Shown: positions 34,887 to 45,780 of the stretch, in pieces | How positions within the stretch are numbered: the stretch's first letter is position 1 | Layout of the letters: every line of letters begins with the position of its first letter | From: Thelephora terrestris | Lineage: Eukaryota > Basidiomycota > Agaricomycetes > Thelephorales > Thelephoraceae | Direction: 5' to 3' | NCBI GenBank assembly: GCA_015956445.1 | Contig: WIUZ02000001.1 | Span: 4,154,001-4,218,000, forward strand | DNA: 64,000 bases | The notes under the pieces: model-generated | Told to the model about the DNA's origin: nothing | The model's database searches: none | What the model saw: the letters and a program-made list of their open reading frames with translations, nothing else | Made by a program: the position numbers and the translations under genes

Positions 34887-35778
34887 ATGGCTGACCTCAT
34901 TCGCCCCGCCAAGTCCGGCAACAACTGGACGTTCTACGACCTGGAATCATATCACATTAGCCTCAATCCAGTGGACCCCCTCCAGTTCTTCGGCTTAAAG
35001 GTAGGTTGAGGATTTGACTATAGCCCCTTACCGACCTTTCCTATCACAGGAGCTTCCCCACCCCTCTGTTGACCAAGAGCTGCTCGACAACCTCGAAGCT
35101 GCCGCTATGCAAGAAGACCGCCACGCGGAATTGATCAACTTACACAATCTCACCAAAATTCCTGACGACGATGAGACCGCGGTGACAGATTTCACCGTCA
35201 AGCTGTTTGACGTGCTGGGTTACACTCGCCGAGACCGGGTGGCGCGCACCCAGATGAACCTCGATCTGTTCGTCTGTGGCGAGACCAAGCCTACGAAAAC
35301 CGACGTCTGCGTCGTCGATTTCCCCTGGAATCAAGTCATTCTCCTCGTCCAGGCGGACAGGAGACTGGAGAATGCGAGTGCCACCAAACCTTACGCTCAG
35401 CTTGTAGCGAAGGCCGTCGCGGCCTTTGACCGTAATAACCAGTTCAGGCGGTGGGGTACTGGGCTCCCTCGGTTGACAGAAACAGTGAGCAGTTTGCAAG
35501 CCACCGTTGACCAAGCGCCTGCCATTCCCCCCTCTTAGATCATTCCCGGCATTGTGATGGTCGGAACTTCACCCGTGTTCTTCAAAATCCCTGTCACCGA
35601 GACGCTGTGGACCCATATTCGCCATGGGAGCTACCCCCCGGAGGAAACTCGTGTGATTTATTGTTATCCGCCCGTCCCTCATCCTCCCTGTAGCTGGAGT
35701 GAAGGGATGATGCCCTTGGAAAACAGACGCGAGATACTCGAGTGCTTCGAAGCGTTCAAGGCGCTCGTGGGTATATGA
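34887..35778 (+). CDS. Agaricomycete hypothetical protein
   Basis: The exons 34887-35000, 35050-35484 and 35539-35778 give 262 aa, with both introns in phase 0. The protein opens MADLIRPAKSGNNWTFYDLE. It continues with FFGLK, then TDFTVKLFDVLGY, MNLDLFVCGETKPTKTDVCV and ILLVQADRR. It ends with PGIVMVGTSPVFFKIPVT and LENRREILECFEAFKAL. This pattern belongs to a family that is widespread in mushrooms and otherwise uncharacterised. The middle, with LFVCGETKPTKTDVCV and LLVQADR, has the look of a restriction-endonuclease-like core (acidic and Lys/Gln residues on adjacent strands). That is inference only. The frame is intact and the gene appears functional. Confidence 0.75.
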
Positions 35779-36432
35779 CCCCTCGTTTGACCGATATGCA
35801 CGCAAACTTGACCGAGCTATCAACGAGCTATCCAAAACGACCCTCTGTATCTTTCTCGCAATCGTGTGATGTCGCTTATGTATCTTGTATTTTAACGTAG
35901 CGTAATTCAAAGCCACCTCTGTCAACCCCCACCCATACCGGAGCGAATAGTCACAGGGTCCGGTTTCGTACGTAGGCCGAACGACAGGAAACTTTCAGCG
36001 ATTCCCATACGACTATAAATCCCTATAGCGAGCGTCGATGTCGCCTTGAACTGGCCGAAGTGCCTGGGAGACTTTGTGCGGCGACCCGGGGTCCAAACCG
36101 ACGCCAACATTGTGGGCGTTGAAACTGGGGGTTGGTGGACTTACTGGCAGCGGTAGTTTACAGAGAAGAGAGGATATGGCTGCTCTACTGGTGATTCCAT
36201 GTTTTATTAATCTAGGGAGTTCAACACAAACATAGTTTGGTGCACCAGAAGTCGAACTAAATGTGTAACGGTATTAAAATTTGGCAAAGAGTCGCCAATC
36301 TATCATAAGGTTGGTTTACAAATCCTCATACTTCGAAATAGTACATAAGGCTACAGCATGATGAAAACGAGGAAAGGGTTCGGGTGTGATCTATGGGAAC
36401 GGGGGGAGAAATATCAGTGGATAATATCGTGA
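35779..36432. other. 3' region between convergent genes
   Basis: No gene is recognised between the stops of the two hypothetical genes. The sequence is AT-rich around 36200-36350. Confidence 0.4.
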
Positions 36433-37921
36433 TCATGACCCAAGTCCAGCCAAAACAGAAAACACGTCGTTCTGACGCTCCCTGAAAGCTTTGAGCCTCG
36501 TAGTTCCCAAAGCGAGAGCGTTGATTCTGTTAGCAAGGGTAAGAGCTCTCCCTCGCACGCTCCTCCGATTCGCATTTCTTTCCTCACCACCCCGCTGCCT
36601 TCGAAGATCATACCCAACCCCGTTCTCTAGCACCTTTTTGGTCCGCTCCATCCTCGGCTCAAGAGGCATACCTCCCTTCGAAACCATATCAATGGCATCC
36701 GCGTCGTCTTCAGCTTCACAGTCCTTCACAGCGGATCCGATCGACACGAGCTCTGTCAGGAACGGTTTTAATTCCCGAGGCGACATTGCCAATGTCAGCT
36801 GTTGACCCATCACCCCGCGAATCGCTCCGTCGGGCGTGATGGCCGTCGTAGCAACGTCCAAGATCGCGAACCCGACGGCGGCGAAGTAGGCTCTGGGGGG
36901 ATCGGTTTTCATCATCCGTCGAATGGAAGGGGAGCGCTCGATGACGTCAGCGAGTGCTGCGTATAGTGTCTCCCTAATGATCGCGATTGCGGGAGTGGAG
37001 GGGTCTGACAGGTAGGATGGAGAGGGTGGGGCGGAGGAGACTGGAGAGTGAGGCTGTAGGGATGGGGACGGAGGGGAGAGGGTGAGTTCCAGTTGCCTAG
37101 GAGGGTCTTTTGGGGGTACGGGAGGCGGAACTTCAAGATGTTTTCGTCGGCGAGGAGGAGACTTGGGGTCTCGAGATGGGCGTGGACGTCCAGGCAGCTG
37201 GGGTGGGGAAGAAACCAAGGATTGGTAAGAGGGACTAGGTGGAGAATACGGGGGAGAGACTGGAGGAGGGTGCGAGGGTGCGAGGTCGTAGGCGGGTGGT
37301 GGAACAAAGGCGGCGGTGACGCGCAGACCGTCGGACTCTCTCCCAGCATCTATGGCAGCCTGGAGGTCTTCGGCGTATCGATCCTGGAAGGTTCGGCGCT
37401 GACTGATCTCAATTGCTACCGCACGGAGATCCGCAGCAATACCGTTCAGAGCTGGGTTTGGGGAAGATATTGGATTGAGCCCGCAGATGATACGAGCGAG
37501 ATCGTGTTGGTGTTCAGGTATGAGACCCTGGATTTGGGGAACGCTATCGACCCATACCCGGAGGAAGGAGAGGAAGGTGATAGGACAATTGGTCTCGGAT
37601 AGCTCGGTTACCATACCGGCTTGGCTGGCTTTGCTCCGCCTTGGAAGAGGGACAGATGGCGGGTTGGTCGTGCATCTTAGAGCTGCAAAATACAAGCACA
37701 GTGCAGGACCTAGTAGAAAGCGTGGATCCGTTGAGTGCCACGATCCTGCGGACACGGATGAACGTACCGGTTATCATAAGGTCCGCTTCTGCGCTGCCGA
37801 GCAGCTCAGCGTTGACCAACCGCTCTACCTTGGCCTGGGTGAGAGATGACTTGAGGTATGAGTGGAAGCAATCCTGAACGAATCCTTCCGATAGACGTAG
37901 GTCTACAGGGGTGGCAGTCAT
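36433..37921 (-). CDS. Hypothetical proline-rich protein
   Basis: The exons on the minus strand are 37768-37921 and 36433-37682, giving 467 aa; the 85-nt intron is in phase 1. The N-terminal 150 residues look helical (VQDCFHSYLKSSLTQAKVER, FLSFLRVWVDSVPQIQGL). The centre (about 160-270) is a Pro/Ser-rich disordered segment with polyproline motifs such as PPPVPPKDP that could bind SH3 domains. A second helical part, with IIRETLYAALADVIERSPS and AAVGFAILDVATTAI, precedes a basic tail. I do not recognise the family. An alternative start within the long second exon is possible, but the exon 1 junction is clean and the start at 37921 gives a coherent protein. Confidence 0.7.
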
Positions 37922-39168
37922 GGATAAAGAGATGTGGTCGGGTATATTATCTCATCCAGCCGAGACCCGGAAACCAAAAGATCCCAAGTCTCCCACGGTG
38001 AACACAGGAAACCGGTGCACCACGAGGGTTGGGCGATAGAGAAACTTGCTCAGGCACTCCTTCATCGACGATGTCGACCATAGCGATCTCGTAGCCCGCC
38101 CGCTCGTTGGAACCCGATGGGCGGAACCCTGTCACCGGAGGCTATGGTGAAGCGGACGCTCTCCATTCACGGCCGCGCCCCAACGAGATCTCCGACGCTG
38201 GCGTGCTAGCCTAGTCGCACAGCTATTCAACAATCGTAAATCGCATGCGCGCCCTCAAAATTGACCTGTACCGCCGCAATGGGATGGGTAACGCACTTTG
38301 AGCCTGTCGATGTCCTCCTCCAACCTCAAATCCCCACGGTCGTCCCTCTATCGGCATTCGGTCGTTAAGCTCGAATATTTTTTAGAGGTGGCGTCTTTTT
38401 CCTTTTATTCCTCTCTCCCACCTCTCAACCACAAGCAGGACGGTCGACCATACGATGGCCACCCACATCAGATGGCTACCACGACCCCACGAAGCTAGCC
38501 AAGTTCCAAACTATTCGGTATATCCTCATTGACTCAGAAATGCCACGAGCTCCGGTTGGGATGATGCTATCCCCCATTGGATCTGCGCCGAACTTTCAGC
38601 AATCTCGTTCGAATATGTTTAGACGGAAGTCGTTGAGACCTTAGGCTAGCCGAGTCGGAATTCAATGGCGCAACAAGGTGTAAGTAGGAGGAGTCACGGT
38701 CACCTTTGAGTTTCTCACAAACCCGGTTTGCCCAGGCATGAAGTTTATGTCCAAGTTCAGACCGTTCGGCGTTATGATTTTACGAAGCCGTGCGGTGGGG
38801 AAAGCCGTTTCTCGTGGCTAGGGTTGGGTGCTAAGGCCCAAGGCCTCTATTTACCCGTAGTTTTTGCAGTTTTTGCTTAGTCTGTCTTGTGACCCCTCTC
38901 GGATATCCTGTGTTGCGGCGCAGAGCCAGAGGCCAGTATTACGAATCAGATCACTTCCACCGCTCTTGGCATTCGGCGGCCCACTCACATCCGCCATCAG
39001 ACCATCGTCTACACCTCTGTCCCGAACCATCCCCTCCCTCAACCTACCAGGCCCAGACCTTCAGGAATCGGCAACGACACACCCTTCATAGTTGCCACCG
39101 ACGACAGTGACGACCCCTGACATTTCCACATCCCGGGGCGCTTACCAGCCGTCCCAACCCTGGTGTTC
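37922..39168. other. Divergent intergenic region
   Basis: These 1.25 kb lie between two divergent start codons. Short frames on both strands have no support. It presumably holds two promoters. Confidence 0.4.
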
Positions 39169-41646
39169 ATGTCGGCACTATCAGCCCGTTCGGACAGTAC
39201 CACAACCGCTTCGTCCAATTCAAGTCTCAAAATCGTCGGCATAGTCTTGGCTATCCTCAGTGGTTTCCTCATTGGGTCTTCTTTCGTCTTCAAGAAGAAG
39301 GGTCTGCTGCGCTCTCAAGCCGGTGGACCCGCGGGTGAAGGTGTCGCGTATCTCAAATCGGTGCGTCCTCCCGAGAACGATCTCACCCTTGCTCTCATTC
39401 ACTATATTCACGTTCGCTTTCAGGTACTATGGTGGTGCGGGATGATAAGTTCGTGTTCCTCTCCTTCCCTGGCTAAACCCTTCTCGTGACATTCTGATCG
39501 GGAAGCAGTGATGATACTCGGCGAGTTGTGTAACTTTGCTGGTCCGTATCTCTCGAAGTCTCTGGCCCGAATCTCCAGCTTACCGTTGCCATAGCATATG
39601 CCTTCGTCGAAGCGATCGTCGTCGTCAGTCCACTTTCGCCCCTGTCCCAGGCCCCATATCCACTCACTGACCTCGGCATTCCTCAGACTCCTCTGGGAGC
39701 GCTCTCCGTCGTCATCTCCGCCGTCCTATCTTCCATTTTTCTCAAGGAGAAACTCACATTTTTTGGCTGGCTGGGATGTGGGCTGTGCATTGTACGTTAT
39801 CGAGCCTGGAACATTTTCTTCCTCCTAGGTGCGCAGCATTGACCGTGTCCCTATTTCAAGCTCGGCTCCACGATCATCGCCCTCAATGGACCAACGGAAT
39901 CTTCCGTTGGTCAGATACGAGAGTTTCAAAAGTTGTTCCTCGCTGTGGGATTCGTGGTGTTTGGGAGCGTTATGATTGTGGCTTCCATCGTCATTGCTGT
40001 CTTTGTTGCCCCTAGGTGAGAGTATGAAAGCCTTGACCACGCTTTGCGTTTTCTCTGACCTCTTGAAAACGAAGATGGGGAAAGAAGAACATGATCTGGT
40101 ATCTCCTCATCTGCAGTATGATCGGTGGGCTCAGTGTCAGCGTCACGACCGGTCTTGGTTCCGCAATCGTTACATCCTTCAAAGGCGACAATCAGGTCCG
40201 TACACACGTGCTTCGTGAAACTGATTATCAGCCTTACGTATGCTTCACGCAGTTCAAGTATTGGTTCACCTATTTTTTGCTCGGTTTTGTTGTAGTCACA
40301 CTGCGTAAGTTAACCACGAGCTCTTCCTGCGTGAATCTATCACAAATACTTCCTAGTCACGGAAATATATTATCTCAACGTTGCGTTGGCGCTGTTTAAC
40401 ACCGGTGAGTCTTTCGTTGATTAACCAGTTACAGACAACTGATTAGTTCACAGCGATGGGTGAGCCCTCTCGATTCCCTTTCGATAGTCAGTCAACTGAA
40501 TTGCCATAAAGTCACCCCAACATACTATGTCATCTGTGCGTTGCGCCCTAATTCCTCAAATGAATGACAACTGATCCCGCCCTAGTTACCTTCTGTTCAA
40601 TTTTGTCCACGATTGTAATGGAATTGATATCTTCTGGGTGTCGCATCTATCTGACGGTTTTACCATAGGTCCTATTCCAGGGTTTGGAAGCACCCGTAAA
40701 ACAAATCATCACCCTCGTCATGGGTTTCCTGGTCATTTGCGTCGGGATAACGATCCTCCAGTTGTCCAAAGTCGATCCCAACCAGTTCAAGGGGCTCGAT
40801 CGAAAGTCCACCATTCTATTACAGGCCACGCGTGCAAAGACCGAAGGCGTTGGGGAAGACAGCGAAAAAGGCCTTTATGCTCTGGAAGACCCTGGCGTGG
40901 ATAGCATTCGGGGATCCTTTGGTGCTGTCGGAAGCATTATCAGAGCTCGGACGGTTCGGAAGATGAGCATGAACTCCGGCTTAGGGCGCTCGACGGATGC
41001 TGAACTCAGGGCGAGGCTGTCGCGTGGTCACCAACCAAACACCGACTCCATGGATGCCACACCCCATCTGGCTGCGGAACCGGTATCTAGCCACTTCGGA
41101 GGGCTGAAGCGACACCAGTTGTACGATCCCCCCGTGTCGTCGTCTGCTTCCGTTCTCGAGCCACCCGAAGCTCTTGGCCTGGTCGAAGGTTCGCCATCGA
41201 AACGACAGCAGACAATAAAGTTCGGAGACCGGGACGTTGTGCACTCTTACGCCAGGGTTGGAGTTAACGACCATAGGAGTCCTGTACACGAGTATCGGGA
41301 CTCGAACGTACCTCTGCCGAATGTCGCACCTCCTTTCAGGCTGGACGATCCCTTCGCCTCGACGAGCAGGTTACCGATGACCGCCGGTTTACCCCTGAGC
41401 CTTTCCTCTCCAGAAGAGCTCCATGCTGCTGATTCCCCTCGTGAAGAACACAGAAAGACAGGCTCGGGTACCCAGCACCTTCGGGGCTCAAGCGCGAAAA
41501 ACTACCCAAAGGGGGACGACGAGGACGACGAAGAGGAGAGCGAGGCCCTTTGGAACAGGGGCGTGAACCAGAGCGACGAGGAGAGCGAGATGGCGCTCGA
41601 GGAATCACTGAAGGGTATTCGGCTGGTCACACAATCCAAGGCGTGA
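39169..41646 (+). CDS. NIPA-type magnesium transporter
   Basis: The thirteen exons (598 aa) are 39169-39360, 39424-39448, 39509-39541, 39595-39623, 39687-39791, 39861-40015, 40075-40195, 40253-40304, 40357-40404, 40454-40459, 40512-40535, 40586-40614 and 40669-41646. All phases close. The first 330 residues hold about nine membrane helices of the NIPA/DMT fold. The first includes IVGIVLAILSGFLIGSSFVF. Family segments GELCNFAAYAF, VVTPLGALSVVISA, GLGSAIVTSFKG and ALFNTAMVTPTYYVIF are present. The C-terminal 260 residues are a cytosolic disordered tail with a DDEDDEEES acidic run. NIPA proteins move Mg2+ in plasma membrane or endosomes. Exon 10 is only 6 nt. The first four introns of the transporter core separate exons of 25-33 nt. 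Confidence 0.93.
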
Positions 41647-42382
41647 AGTTTTGACCTCTCGCCCATTAGCTCCGGTGTCATCCGCCTGACGACCCTCCAC
41701 GATCCTCGGCGGACTTTGTGTGTGTGTTTGTGTATTTGGTTGCTGCGTTTTGCTTCGCCCGCGCGTCTCTTCTGTAGCTCCTGTTTGCAGGATCCCAGCC
41801 TGTTCGACTGCCGCGTATCTACATTCGATCTTCGTTTTTGTTTCTCGCTCATCCGGACACGTATCTTTATTCCTTTCTGTAGTGTCTCCTTGTGCAATGT
41901 ACACGAGTACCATACACTTCCATAGGTTCTGAGTAGAAAACAATAAGACCGTTATTCCAGCCTTGGTATGGCAGTTTTTGTGCATTTCTTCGCTGTCCGT
42001 CTTTTGTGTCGTGTTGTCCTAGCGCACGGACCTCAAAGAACGAAGCTGGTGTGTTACTTGAGCCCCCGCTTAGCGACGTGCGACGCTCCGGTGAATAAAA
42101 GTGGCCCAAACGATCGAATAATTCGGGAGACAGGAAAAATTACAACAGATTGATGAGCAATGGAAGGCATAGGGATGATCAAGTACAACATAGACAAACG
42201 AGGAGGGGTGGAAATACAGAAAAATGCGCAGTTCCTGGAAGTAAAGCAACAGGATAGAGAGAGATTCACGTTCAGGGGTCATAAAAACGAGGGTGAAAGG
42301 GACCACGTTTAGGACCGAGATACTACATAATTGGGATCATAGAGAAGTACTAGACGATGCACCGGGGGCTAGGAAAGGAGAA
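41647..42382. other. 3' region between convergent genes
   Basis: This 736-base spacer lies between NIPA (+) and the first NLR (-), with a short TG-rich run near 41718-41735. No gene is recognised. Confidence 0.4.
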
Positions 42383-45144
42383 TTAACGGGTGCGAGGGAC
42401 GCGGTCATTGCCGAGCTCACCATTGGTGTCTGGTTCAACGGAGGGAGTGAGACTTTCCGTTGCTTCCTCAATCTCCCGAAGGAGAAGTTTGCAATTCTCG
42501 ATATCCTCCAGATTCCCCATCTTCTCGAAGATCCCTTGGGCACGTAGAGCCTCGGATGCTGCATCTTCGAGTCTGCCTTGTCGATACCAAATCGAGGCCT
42601 GCAAAAGGACTGCGTGACCAAGTTGATATGAGTCATCGAGTGCGTGCGATTTGGCTTGTCCGATGTGAAGGCATGCATTGTCGAATCGGCCTTCATCGAG
42701 AAAAAGCACCGCCAAGGACAAATGGGTCCCAAACAGGGTATAACGGTTGCCGAGAGTGGATGCGATTCCGAGAGCCAGCTTGTAATGGGAAATCGCCTTC
42801 TCTATCTCGCCCTTGGAACAATATATATGACCAAGGGTTTGATGTAATTGCCGGACCCGATCTTCTTGGCCTTTCTCCGGGAGAAGTTTGAACACTTCGA
42901 CTATTGCTTCTTCCGCCGCATCAAGCTGTCCAGCTGCATGTAATAACTGAGCAAGGGTACCCAAACACCCCACACGTGCCATCGTTTCACCGAGCTGCTC
43001 GTAAATTTCCATTGCTTCCCTCGCCTGATCTATCCCTTCCTCGGGACTGCCTAGAAGCAGATTTGAACGGGATAGGGCCTGCAATATTGTAGCAACTCCG
43101 TAGTCGTTCCCCCGTTCTCGCACAAGCTTCAAGGCGTGCCTGAGAAACAATGCACTCTCTGTGGGATTTCCGATTGCTCCATACAAACATGCAAGATCGA
43201 GCAAGCATAGAGGCTTGGAGGGATGATGATCAGGAAGTTTCTCAATCCTCTTCCTCAGCACGGTCAGCCGTGGTTTGTGGCACCAGAGGTGATCCATAAA
43301 TTTGGCGCAGGCATACCAGACATCGTCTGAATTGGGATCAGCAGAGGCGAAGACATCGAGTAAGTGCTCGACATTCAAGTCCTCTGACACGATCCACCGC
43401 CCCTCTTCAGATTTAACAAGATCATGGTTGGTCGACATCCGGGCGAAGTAACATTCCTTGGTCGTGCACAGGAGTGGAGATGTCATTGGGTCTTTGGGGC
43501 GGAGATGGTCTCGGAGTGGGGCGAGCATAGTGATGAACCCATTGCTGCGGTACGCTAGGGAAAGCATGCAAAGCGTGTCAAAGATGTGGGTCCTGTCCGA
43601 GACCGTGGGGAACAACCACTCGAGGTTCTTCTCGTCGATACCTTGCGGGTAGAAGGCGATGACTCCCAGAATTCCTCGGGCGTCGGGTCCGAGCCCTTGG
43701 AACATCGGAGAGTCGAGGGACAGTTGGATCGTGGCAGCGAGGCTCGTCCGATGCGCCGTCCGCAGAGTGTCCGTTCGCCGTCCCTGCCATTCCTTGACCA
43801 ATCGTTCGACGTCCCACCTGTTCTGTTGTGCGACTGTGGCGAGCAGGGTGACTGAGAGGGGATGGAACTCCAGTTGCACAAGGATGTCGTCCACCAAATC
43901 CGACCGCCCCCACCTCTTGTATCTTTGATAAAACACGTCCCGGGCGGCCTCCATCGATAGCGTTGGTATGTCGAGCGGCTCGCAATCGGGTGGGACGGTG
44001 GATATTCGGGATGTGATGCAGATACATATCGTCTTCAATTGGCATAGCTCCTCCACGCAGTCATATATTTCCAGAGCTTCTGTACCCTGTGGGTCGAGGA
44101 TTGATTCTGCATTGTCAAGAACTACGAACATCTCCTTTGAGGATAGGAATGGGAGCAGAGAAGCCAAATCGTTGGGGTTATCGATCCCTGCCCCGGTGAC
44201 CTCGGAGAGCCGACCGAGGAAATGCGGGAGTGTGGCTTGGAGCTGGTCGCACCGAATAAAACGAAGGTTATCGCCAAAATGTTGCTTAATCCGATCGTCA
44301 TGGAGGACCGCCAATGCGATGGAAGTCTTGCCGATCCCTCCAGCACCAATCAGGGCCATCGGTTCCAGCTTCTCAGCGAGGCCAACAATCTTCTCGATCT
44401 CCTCATCGCGACCGAAGCATGCCCTCAGCGCTGGAGGAGGTAATTCACCGGGCGCGTTGGCCGCAACCATGACAGACTGGATTGTGGATTAGATCAGTTA
44501 CACAGTTCAACCATTGACACTCACCTGGCAATCGGTGACGGCGTTTAGGATGTTGTTCATGAGTTCAGACACAACCTTGCCATCCTCGTGGTTCCCCATG
44601 CATCCCATGATCTCGAGTCGATCAGACGCATCCTTGAGCTTGTCCTTGATCTGTTCCAGGGAACTAAGGAAGATTAAATGCAGGTTTGAATGAAGAGGTT
44701 CAAAACCGCTGACATGAGCAGAGTGTCATTTCGTATCAGTTGGGGTTTATGAGCCGTATCCCCATCGTCCATTCCTAGACCCAACCTATCCAGAGCTTTC
44801 AGCAAGACGTCAAACTTCTCCTTTGTCGCAGATGACTCCTAATAGCCGGTCAGGTGGACACCTAACAACGAGAGCCACTAATCATACCTCTTGCTGTTGA
44901 GTCAGGAACGCATCGAAGGTCGACTTGTGTCATCGAACGATTCGTCAGCCCAGATGATATAGAAAAGGGGAAGGATAGGTAGCCTCACGGTCAGTTTTCT
45001 GATGTGAATAGCCGTCAATTGCTCTGGGGATAGCTGTGTCGACGCCGACTGGGATGCTGTATAGTTCCCGCCTGGTAGCTGAGGAGGAGGCTGCGGTCCG
45101 AGGTGGCCGCTAGGGCCTGAAGTACCTCGAGGGAGGGTAGACAT
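42383..45144 (-). CDS. NLR-like STAND protein, NB-ARC plus TPR (NLR1)
   Basis: The exons on the minus strand are 44989-45144, 44888-44923, 44714-44838, 44525-44663 and 42383-44476, giving 849 aa. Residues 1-150 form a disordered then helical N-terminus (FDAFLTQQQEE, LEQIKDKLKDASDRLEIMG) of unknown type. The nucleotide-binding domain starts at CFGRDEEIEKIVGL. It has Walker A GAGGIGKTS, Walker B MFVVLDNAES and the sensor CITSR. A winged-helix-like part includes GVIAFYPQGIDEKNLEWL and LRDHLRP. C-terminal TPR-like helices fill about 560-820 (DAAEEAIVEVFKLLP, GEIEKAISHYKLAL, GRLEDAASEALRAQ). NLRs of fungi are sensors in allorecognition, defence and cell death. It is a tandem paralog of the next gene upstream, but with a different N-terminus. 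Confidence 0.88.
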
Positions 45145-45780
45145 GATTTCCTGACGGCAGTAGACCACGATGGGAAGGTGAAAGAAGGAGGCCGCCACAC
45201 TGCGCCCAAATACCGCCGGACTGAGCGCCAGTTGTCACAGCATACGAAACTTCCCGCGCTAGTACGCGACCGAGCTGGCGTTGTGGAGCGACCGGCAATG
45301 TTTATTGCAGGGAAAGTTCACCAAAGACGAAGGACTGGAACAGGAGTGGTATCCAAAAAAGAGCGATTTCTCGTTGGTAGACGGTGGTCGATCCAGAAAG
45401 GTGCCTGCGATCAAGTCTTCCACCTCCGTCTTACCTTTCGCTCTGGCATCCCTCCACAACGCTGTTTTCTTTTGCCACTCCGCGCCCGACGAAGCCACCG
45501 TACCTTGGGGCTGGCGACCACACATTCATTGGCACAAATTTCACCACGCAATTTCTTGCACGCTATTCGGTTGGGTCGCCGGTAATTCGAATGGCAGACC
45601 TGGTCGATCCTGAGGAATTTTTGCCTGAGGCAATTACAGAGACGTTGAAAATACATACAAACGTGGCATCATAACTAAGAAGGGTGTAGTACATACAAGC
45701 GCACCTAACTTATTGATGGGGATTACATGAGGTAAACCAGTAGGATAGTTCAGGAATGAAACGATCGTTCAGAGGTGTAA
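45145..45780. other. Promoter region of NLR1 and 3' flank of NLR2
   Basis: This 636-base spacer lies between the two tandem genes. Overlapping short frames on both strands lack family resemblance. No RNA gene is seen. Confidence 0.4.

Noticed and set aside
36912-37602. Frames opposite to or overlapping the proline-rich gene
   Set aside because: The two-exon minus-strand model gives a single coherent protein; the others have no motif.
39163-39168. Earlier start (GTG) for the NIPA gene
   Set aside because: A nuclear fungal gene is expected to start at ATG; the ATG at 39169 gives a complete first exon.
42293-44492. Long plus-strand frames across the NLR genes
   Set aside because: Mirror frames of the NB-ARC/TPR coding sequence without motifs of their own.
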